A stretch of DNA of 64,000 bases from NCBI GenBank assembly GCA_009760885.1, contig CM019699.1, positions 42,156,268 through 42,220,267 of the forward strand, written 5' to 3'. Numbering within the stretch: position 1 is the stretch's first letter; each line of letters begins with the position of its first letter. Below are positions 57,401 through 64,000 of this stretch, in pieces. Position numbers and translations under genes: made by a program. The stretch is from Achatina immaculata. Its lineage: Eukaryota > Mollusca > Gastropoda > Stylommatophora > Achatinidae. Below the pieces are notes generated by a model. That model did no database searches, was not told the DNA's origin, and saw only the letters and a program-made list of their open reading frames with translations.

Positions 57401-58518
57401 CTGGTAATCACTGCTTACTCTGATGTAACTTACCGGTAATCACTGCTTATACTCTGACTGTAACTTACCGGTAATCACTGCTTATACTCTGATGTAACTT
57501 ACCGGTAATCACTGCTTATACTCTGATGTAACTTACCGGTAATCACTGCTTATACTCTGACTGTAACTTACCAGTAATCACTGCTTATACTCTGATGTAA
57601 CTTACCGGTAATCACTGCTTATACTCTGATGTAACTTACCGTAATCACTGCTTATACTCTGATGTAACTTACCGGTAATCACTGCTTATACTCTGATGTA
57701 ACTTACCGGTAATCACTGCTTATACTCTGATGTAACTTACCAGTAATCACTGCTTATACTCTGATGTAACTTACCGGTAATCACTGCTTATACTCTGATG
57801 TAACTTACCGGTAATCACTGCTTATACTCTGATGTAACTTACCGGTAATCACTGCTTATACTCTGATGTAACTTACTGGTAATCACTGCTTATACTCTGA
57901 TGTAACTTACCGGTAATCACTGCTTATACTCTGACTGTAACTTACCGGTAATCACTGCTTATACTCTGATGTAACTTACCGGTAATCACTGCTTATACTC
58001 TGATGTAACTTACCGGTAATCACTGCTTATACTCTGACTGTAACTTACCAGTAATCACTGCTTATACTCTGATGTAACTTACCGGTAATCACTGCTTATA
58101 CTCTGATGTAACTTACCGGTAATCACTGCTTATACTCTGATGTAACTTACCGGTAATCACTGCTTATACTCTGATGTAACTTACTGGTAATCACTGCTTA
58201 TACTCTGATGTAACTTACCGGTAATCACTGCTTATACTCTGACTGTAACTTACCGGTAATCACTGCTTATACTCTGATGTAACTTACCGGTAATCACTGC
58301 TTATACTCTGATGTAACTTACCGGTAATCACTGCTTATACTCTGACTGTAACTTACCAGTAATCACTGCTTATACTCTGATGTAACTTACCGGTAATCAC
58401 TGCTTATACTCTGATGTAACTTACCGGTAATCGCTGCTTATACTCTGATGTAACTTACCGGTAATCACTGCTTATACTTTAACTGTAACTTACCGGTAAT
58501 CACTGCTTATACTCTAAC
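54401..58518. repeat. 34-bp satellite, ~120 units, with ~1.23-kb higher-order repeat
   Basis: The main unit contains TTACCGGTAATCACTGCTTA plus TACTCTGATGTAAC (34 bp). Variants of 27-38 bp dominate the left 1 kb. Most units on the right contain TTACCGGTAA, a perfect 10-bp palindrome with an AgeI site. The rarer TTACTGG variant occurs near 55728, 56168, 56647, 56955, 57397, 57871 and 58181. The spacings 440, 479, 308, 442, 474 and 310 repeat as a set, giving a period near 1226 bp. Other rare variants (TAATCGCTGC near 57203 and 58432) confirm it. No coding content. Confidence 0.96.
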
Positions 58519-58735
58519 TGGTTAGCTTTATGTTCTATTTGATTACTATTATGTTATAAATCATTAGTTTTGTGCTATAAATCATCAGTTTTGTGTTCTA
58601 AATAATTAATTTTGTGTTCTAAATTATTAGCTTTATGTTTTATTTAATTAGGTTTATGTTCTAATTAATCAGCTTTATGTTCTAAATGATTTAATTTTAT
58701 GTTCTGTTTGATTACCTTTATGTTCTGATTGAGGA
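58519..58735. repeat. 21-bp TTAGCTTTATGTTCTA minisatellite, left block
   Basis: About ten degenerate 20-22-bp units. The same repeat resumes at 60575-60690, so the PLE and mariner sequences between them probably inserted into one array. Confidence 0.8.
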
Positions 58736-60078
58736 CTGGCACACTGCCCCCTTCTATCAGAGCAGCAAAAAGGAAGCGTATCAAGAGAGGGCGATTGTAG
58801 ATGGCAGAGGCAGAAGAGACACTGCCTGTGGTCTGTGACCCAGAAGAGACACTGCCAGCAGTCTGTGACCCAGAAGAGACAATGTCAGCAGTCTGTGACC
58901 CAATGCAGATCCCCCAAAAACTGGAATGGACTAAAATGCCAAATATGCAGAATCTAATGATGGTTAAGAAAATCCTTTATCGTCATCTGCCGATAATCCA
59001 ACTCAACTCAGACACTCGTAACATTTTCTCTGAAGCACCCCTATTGGCATACAAACATGAGCCAAACCTTAAGGACATCCTCGTCCACAGCCACTTGAAG
59101 CAGAGCCTTACGTATGTTGGCACCAGAAAATGTAACCGCCCCTGCTGCGTTACCTGCCCTGTAGTTTGGGAAACAAAAACAATCACCTTTCCCAAAACTA
59201 TCCTCACTCTTCATGAGGGATTCACATGCAAGTCCCGAAATGTGATATATGTCATCGTGTGCAAAAGATGCAGGATAACATATATCGGTGAGACTGGCCT
59301 CAGATTAGGGGACCGCATGCAAGAACATCTGTACGACATCACCCAGCATGCTTCGAAACCAGTCTCAAATCATTTCAATGGCCCCAACCACAGAGGCAAA
59401 TCTGATTTTCTGGTAACAGCCATTAAACAATGTCACGCAGATGACACAAGCCGCCTGGCACTTGAGAACCGCTGCATTCAAAATTATGGGACGCTGGAAC
59501 CACGTGGGTTAAACTCGCTGTTTAGTTACACGTAACATCATCTTCTTCAATCATTATAGTACCTCTCCACTAAATCCACCCCTTCTTACTTTTCAAACTT
59601 CCTCACAGCATCACTCTGCAACCCCGCTATTTTCTCTGCAACCCCTCTTCTCTGCAACACCTCTTCCCCAATCACCTGTTTCAAATTCTCCTAGCTAGGC
59701 CAGTAGTGCGTCACTCTCTCTCCCCTCCCCGGTTCCCCATCCACCACCCCCAGTTACAACCCACCGACCACATGTCACAGGTCTCTATTTAAACAATTTC
59801 CACGTCCTACCAGATCCATTCCTGACACACACCGCCAGACAAGCCACACCTTGCAATTTACAGCTAAGTACTCCTTTAAAAATTTTTTTTTTTTTAAATT
59901 TTTTAAATTTTTTTTTTTTTTTTAAACAGTATTCATGTAAATCTATACTTTATCTCCTCTCCCTATTTCTTCGTCCTGTATGTTTTTGTATGATTAAGGT
60001 TCACGCCGAAATGTCACAACTTTGTAATCGTTAAGTAATAAAGCTGCTCCTACTTTTTTCCGATTTTATACATTCTAA
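58736..60078 (+). mobile_element. Penelope-like element P7, endonuclease module only
   Basis: It contains an open GIY-YIG reading frame (58801-59535) and a full PLE 3' UTR to about 60078, but no reverse transcriptase. The 3' UTR is nearly identical to those at 1475-1855 and 40156-40625. It is either a 5'-truncated copy that acquired an unrelated upstream segment or an internally deleted element. Confidence 0.85.
58801..59535 (+). CDS. GIY-YIG endonuclease ORF of a Penelope-like element
   Basis: A 244-codon frame with no internal stop. Residues 5-34 are three ~10-residue repeats (EETLPAVCDP type) that are not PLE sequence. From about residue 58 the PLE linker begins (VKKILYRHLPIIQL, EPNLKDILVHSHLKQSLTYV) with a CNRPCCVTC cysteine cluster. 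The endonuclease follows from about residue 147: NVIYVIVCKRCRITYIGETG gives the two halves of the GIY-YIG motif, GDRMQEHLYDI carries the conserved Arg and a His, and LALENRCIQNYGT provides the Glu and Asn positions. In PLEs this domain cuts DNA for priming. Without the RT the protein could cut but not copy. It is the only undamaged PLE endonuclease frame here. Confidence 0.85.
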   Translation: MAEAEETLPVVCDPEETLPAVCDPEETMSAVCDPMQIPQKLEWTKMPNMQNLMMVKKILYRHLPIIQLNSDTRNIFSEAPLLAYKHEPNLKDILVHSHLKQSLTYVGTRKCNRPCCVTCPVVWETKTITFPKTILTLHEGFTCKSRNVIYVIVCKRCRITYIGETGLRLGDRMQEHLYDITQHASKPVSNHFNGPNHRGKSDFLVTAIKQCHADDTSRLALENRCIQNYGTLEPRGLNSLFSYT

Positions 60079-60572
60079 TGAAAGTTGTGATCCAGTTTGG
60101 CCATGAATGCCATAGCTGGACTCAGGGTAAAACAGAAGCCCAGGATTGTGCATCATGAATATGCTCCATCCGCTCAGACAGTCAACAAAGAATGCTGCTG
60201 TGAAGTTTTGTGACATCTGTGGGGCGCAGTTTGTCGCAAGAGGCTGACACTGCATGAGAGTGCTGAGGCCACCAATGCACCTGCCCATGCAGCATTCCAC
60301 AGGTCCAACAAACACCATACTCACCTGATATTGCTCTCAGCGACTTTTTACTATTCCCAAAGATAAAAAAAAAAAAAAACACTTGAAAGGAAAAAGACTT
60401 CAAGATGTTGAGAAGACACAACAGAATGTGACAAGGCAGCTACAGTGCCGGGCTAAGTGTGCTGCTTTAGAAGGGGAATATTTCGAAGGTGACTAACTTC
60501 CAGATCACTAACTCTCGTAGTTTTGTTCTTTTTTAAATAAATCCAGTCCGGATACTTTTTGATCACACCATA
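60079..60572 (+). mobile_element. mariner-type transposon C-terminal fragment with terminal repeat
   Basis: A segment readable with shifts gives SPDIALSDFLLFPKIKKK, the SPDLAPxDFxLFPxLK box with the third catalytic Asp of mariner transposases. About 200 bp later it ends in a mariner-like terminal repeat (TCCGGATACTTTTTGATC) and TA-rich sequence. The N-terminal part is missing. It may be a different mariner family from the 14733-15031 fragment. Confidence 0.72.
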
Positions 60573-60692
60573 TAAGTTCTATCTGATTAGCTTTATGTTC
60601 TATTTGATTAGTTTTATGTCCCAATTTATTAGCTTTATGCTCTATTTGATTAGCTTTATGTTTTAATTTATTACTTTTATATTTGTCTTATC
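60573..60692. repeat. 21-bp TTAGCTTTATGTTCTA minisatellite, right block
   Basis: Continuation of the array at 58519-58735 after the intervening transposons. Confidence 0.8.
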
Positions 60693-61025
60693 AGTGATAA
60701 GTGATGTCTGTCACAGTGACAATGTGAATTTGATGCAAGAAAAAACAGATACCATGTCTTCACTGGGTAGTAAAATAGGACTTGAAATTAACAAGAAAAA
60801 AACAAAAACTTCCCATTAATCATGAAGGAAAAATATACATAGAAGGAACAGCTGTTGAAGAAGTAAACCATTTTGCATACCTCGGCAGCTATATAGACCA
60901 GGATGGTGACACCAGAAAGAAAGTTAAAATTAGAATTGCAAAAGCAGCATTGAATTTCAAGAATCTTGAGAAAATACGGCATTCAAAATGTATGAACTAT
61001 CAAAAAAGTAGGAACTGAGCATTAT
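60693..61025 (+). mobile_element. RTE family E copy 3 (RT fragment)
   Basis: It matches family E just downstream of motif C: KLPINHEGKIYIEGTAVEEVNHF, then LGSYIDQDGDTRKKVKIRI. It starts at nearly the same RT position as copy E2. It ends at 61025 against the minisatellite. Confidence 0.82.
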
Positions 61026-61044
61026 CCAGCTTAGGATCTTCTTG

Positions 61045-61615
61045 CTGTTATATTATCTCCTCGTTATTGTAGGATCTCCTTGCTGATGTAGGATCTCCAT
61101 ATTGTTGTAGGATCTCCATATTTTTGTAGGATCTCTTCATTATTGTAAGATCTCCTTGCTGATGTAGGATCTCCATATTGTTGTAAGATCTCCATATTGT
61201 TGTAGGACCTCCATGTTGTTGTAGGACCTCCATGTTGTTGTAGGATCTCCATGTTGTTGTAGGACCTCCAAGTTGTTGTAGGACCTCCATGTTTTTGTAG
61301 GACCTCCTTGTTGTTGTAGGACCTCCATGTTGTTGTAGGATCTCCATGTTGTTGTAGGACCTCCAAGTTGTTGTAGGACCTCCATGTTTTTGTAGGACCT
61401 TCATGTTGTTGTAGGACCTCCTTGTTGTTGTAGGACCTCCATGTTGTTGTAGGAACTCCATGTTGTTGTAGGACCTCCATGTTGTTGTAGGACCTCCATG
61501 TTGTTGTAGGACCTCCATGTTGTTGTAGGACGTCCATGTTGTTGTAGGACTTCCATGTTGCTGCAGGACCTCCATGTTATTGTACGACCTCCATGTTGTT
61601 GTAGGACTTTGCTAA
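61045..61615. repeat. GATCTCCATGTTGTTGTAG minisatellite, block 1
   Basis: About 30 units of roughly 19 bp. On the minus strand they read GATCCTACAACAACATGGA-like, the same family as 51010-52065. Long minus-strand ORFs are by-products. Confidence 0.93.
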
Positions 61616-61634
61616 TCACCTACATCTAACATTC

Positions 61635-62090
61635 CCCAGGATGGTGACACCAGAAAGAAAGTTAAAATTAGAATTGCAAAAGCAGCATTGAATTTCAAGA
61701 ATCTTGAGAAAATACGGCATTCAAAATGTATGAACTATCAAAAAAGTAGGAACTGAGCATTATCCAGCTTAGGATCTTCTTGCTGTTATATTATCTCCTC
61801 ATTATTGTAGGATCTCCTTGCTGATGTAGGATCTCCATATTGTTGTAGGATCTCCATATTTTTGTAGGATCTCTTCATTATTGTAGGATCTCCTTGCTGA
61901 TGTAGGATCTCCATGTTGTTGTAGGATCTCCATGTTGTTGTAGGACCTCCATGTTGTTGTAGGACCTCCATGTTTTTGTAGGACCTCCATGTTGTTGTAG
62001 GACCTTCATGTTGTTGTAGGACCTCCTTGTTGTTGTAGGATCTCCATGTTGTTGTACGACCTCCATGTTGTTGTAGGACCTTGCTATTCA
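61635..62090. repeat. Duplicated segment: RTE E fragment plus minisatellite block 2
   Basis: Positions 61635-61800 repeat 60897-61062 almost exactly (including GCATTATCCAGCTTAGGATC), so the end of RTE E copy 3 and the start of the minisatellite were duplicated together, about 738 bp apart. A shorter minisatellite block (61790-62085) follows. Both blocks end in the same CACCTACATCTAACATTCC phrase from a PLE 3' UTR. Confidence 0.88.
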
Positions 62091-62345
62091 CCTACATCTA
62101 ACATTCCCCTCTTCCACTATCATAATCCGCCTGCACTAAGTCCCACTCCCTTCTCACTTTACTACATAATTTACAACTTCTTCACAGCATCACATTACAA
62201 GCCCTCTACTCCAGCTAAAATCATCTCTCCCGGCCAGATTACCAGTGTATCACTTTTCTCCTTATTTACTACCCAGCTACCACACACCACAAGTCTCTAT
62301 TTTAAACATTCCCAACTTCACCATGCACATTTCTGAACACAGCTT
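62086..62345 (+). mobile_element. Penelope-like element 3' UTR fragment (P8)
   Basis: Aligns with the 3' UTR of P4 (31130-31410), for example CACAGCATCACATTACAA and AAGTCTCTATTTTAAACA. No coding sequence. Confidence 0.68.
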
Positions 62346-62725
62346 CTATTTTTCTTCGGCCTGTTGTGCTCCACTTGATAGCTTGTTCAGGGATTCTCTG
62401 ATTGTTTCTTCTCATCACATGACTGACAGATTAACCTGTGTCTCATGAGTGATCAGAAAAAGAAGATGGATATATGTCAGTCACATGATGAAACAGTCAG
62501 AGAATCCCAATACAAGCTATCAAGTGGAACACAACAGGCCCAATAAAAAGAGGTCGACCACTTGAAACTCTAAAGAGGACATTCTTAAGAGAGGCCAGTT
62601 TTGTGGGCATAACATCCCTTGATGAGGTTGAAAAACTCACCAAAAAAAAGGAAAACTTGGGAAACTACCATGTAAGCCTTATGTGACAATTAGCGGCATG
62701 GGAAGGATGTAAGATGTTCAATTAG
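62346..62725 (+). mobile_element. RTE family E copy 4 with inverted 5' segment
   Basis: Positions 62350-62426 are the reverse complement of 62466-62540, so a short piece of the element is inverted upstream of the plus-strand copy. The plus-strand part encodes the RT C-terminus (a GRSRETLKRTLL-like region) with stops and ends in a degenerate GGAAGGATGTAAGATG tail. Such 5' inversions are known products of LINE twin priming. Confidence 0.78.
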
Positions 62726-63181
62726 CCTCCTGGAATATGACTAAAGAAACAAATTTCCTGTAAACAAGTCTGGTGTATGAAGAGAAAAGAAAAGAATCAA
62801 GGTAGTGAGAATTTTCTAGCACACACTGACACTCAGCTCACATCACAGAAGAAAGATGATGGGAGAAGACAGATCAAACCTAACCCACACAAATGATGAT
62901 GATGATGTTGATGATGACGACGATGACAGCTTTTATACACTAAATCACACATGGAAACAACACACTGTATAAGGTTTATACGCAAAAAGTGTGTAGTGTA
63001 TAATGTACTTATGCATTTGTGCACATACACAAAAAAACTTCTGCACAAACAAATACAGGCATATCAAAGTACACACAGAGAGAATATGAATGACTTATGG
63101 GCAGTATTAATAATAAATCCAGTAGCTGGACTAGGCACTCAAGTCTCATTGACGCTTCAAGGAATAATCAGCAATCCTCTG
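62726..63181. other. Non-coding spacer with GAT microsatellite; 3' UTR side of the host gene
   Basis: A GAT/GAC repeat lies at 62894-62929. If the exon below is terminal, part of this stretch is its 3' UTR. Confidence 0.4.
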
Positions 63182-63303
63182 TCACAAGACAAGTTCATAA
63201 TATTTCTTTGTCTGAGGGTCGTAATAACAGTTGAGTTTAGGGTCAAAGATCAAATCTAATTTTTCTTCCTCATCTTCAGCTTTCACAACTGCTACTCCTT
63301 GTG
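63182..63303 (-). CDS. Last coding exon of an unidentified host gene
   Basis: On the minus strand a strong acceptor (TTTGTTTTCTTCCAG, ending at 63304) is followed by 122 bp. Two bases complete a split codon, then 39 sense codons run to a TGA at 63184-63182. The peptide begins QGVAVVKAEDEEEKLDLIFD and ends NCYYDPQTKKYYELVL, with the aromatic YYDP..T.KYYE pattern. Acidic and aromatic composition, the ideal splice site and lack of any TE similarity support a real gene. Upstream exons would lie beyond 64000. I recall similar YYDPxTxxYY phrases in OCRE-like motifs, but this is not enough for a name. Confidence 0.6.
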
Positions 63304-63344
63304 CTGGAAGAAAACAAAATAAAGTGCTAAAACATTTTTCATTC

Positions 63345-63668
63345 TCATAACTAAGACATGCTAAAACAGAGGGTCTGTCATAACTAAGACATGCTAAAAC
63401 AGAGGGTCTGTCATAACTAAGACATGCTAAAACAGAGGGTCTGTCATAACTAAGACATGCTAAAACAGAGAGTCTGTCATAACTAAGACATGCTAAAACA
63501 GAGAGTCTGTCATAACTAAGACATGCTAAAACAGAGGGTCTATCATAACTAAGACATGCTAAAACAGAGGGTCTGTCATAACTAAGACATGCTAAAACAG
63601 AGGGTCTGTCATAACTAAGACATGCTAAAACAGAGGGTCTGTCATAACTAAGATGCTGAAACAGAGGG
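63345..63668. repeat. 33-bp minisatellite, about 10 units
   Basis: The unit contains AAAACAGAGGGTCTGTCATA and AACTAAGACATGCT. A GAGAGTCTG variant marks two adjacent units. It lies about 40 bp inside the intron upstream of the terminal exon. Confidence 0.95.
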
Positions 63669-64000
63669 TCTGGTGTGAGACTTGGTGTCTGGTGTGAGGC
63701 TATAGTCTGGTGTGAAACTTTGTGCCTGGTGTGAGGCTATAGTCTGGTGTGAAACTTTGTGCCTGGTGTGAGGCTATAGTCTGGTGTGAAACTTTGTGCC
63801 TAGTGTGAGGCTATAGTCTGGTATGAGACTTTGTGCCTGGTGTGAGCTATAGTCTGGTATGAGACTTTGTGCCTGGTGTGGGGCTATAGTCTGGTATGAG
63901 ACTTTGTGCCTGGTGTGAGGCTATAGTCTGGTATGAGACTTTGTGCCTGGTGTGGGGCTATAGTCTGGTATGAGACTTTGTGCCTGGTGTGAGGCTATAG
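63669..64000. repeat. 37-bp minisatellite, about 9 units, continuing past the window
   Basis: The unit contains GTGTGAGGCTATAGTCTGGT and ACTTTGTGCCTG. It follows the 33-bp array without spacer and runs off the right edge. Confidence 0.95.

Noticed and set aside
54401..58518. CRISPR array
   Set aside because: Units are directly abutting without unique spacers and the window is clearly animal DNA; it is a satellite.
14733..60572. The two mariner pieces (14.7 kb and 60.1 kb) as halves of one split element
   Set aside because: They are 45 kb apart with no matching break points, so independent fragments are simpler.

Overview
This window is repeat-dominated, AT-rich animal DNA. It carries Penelope-like elements (PLE), several RTE-type LINE families, an R2/Hero-type LINE, Tc1 and mariner transposons, and many minisatellite arrays. 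Three spliced-exon-like segments are the only plausible host coding sequence. The start of an 18S rRNA gene (TATCTGGTTGATCCTGCC) is present at 17392-17428 on the minus strand. The TE mix and that 18S start fit an invertebrate, possibly a mollusc, but this is a weak inference.

Layout. 0-9 kb: RTE copies (family B at 2.9-5.8 kb, family A at 0.55-1.45 and 6.3-8.8 kb) and a PLE 3' tail. 10.6-12.2 kb: a Tc1 element with terminal inverted repeats, TA duplications and a DD34E transposase broken by one stop. 14.7-21.4 kb: a mariner fragment abuts a long minus-strand RTE (family C). Family C is split by a 1.27-kb retroposed sequence that joins a GC-rich putative rRNA 5' external spacer, 37 nt of 18S and an unknown repeat. 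21.4-26 kb: small RTE pieces (E, D, A) and a candidate host exon. 26.2-31.7 kb: a PLE cluster in inverted and head-to-tail arrangement, containing a second copy of the unknown repeat. 32-39 kb: a candidate host exon, 36-bp satellites, RTE B and an R2-like LINE with a restriction-like endonuclease.

39.5-45.4 kb: the best RTE copy (family A), with 5' UTR, endonuclease and RT, and two nested insertions bounded by 13- and 14-bp direct repeats. 45.4-48.3 kb: broken RTE and PLE pieces. 49-58.5 kb: an almost continuous block of minisatellites (40, 22, about 18, 42 and 34 bp units); the 42-bp and 34-bp arrays show higher-order periods of 420 bp and about 1.23 kb. 58.5-62.7 kb: a PLE endonuclease ORF, a mariner fragment, RTE E pieces and duplicated minisatellites. 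63.2-64 kb: a convincing last coding exon of a host gene on the minus strand, with minisatellites in its upstream intron.

Functionally there is no operon-like system. The window records successive insertions that can be ordered by target-site duplications (TSDs), with satellites growing between them. Most TE reading frames are broken by stops or frameshifts. The family A element at 39.5-45.4 kb and the copy at 0.55-1.45 kb are very similar and look youngest. Family letters (A-F) and PLE numbers are labels made for this report.
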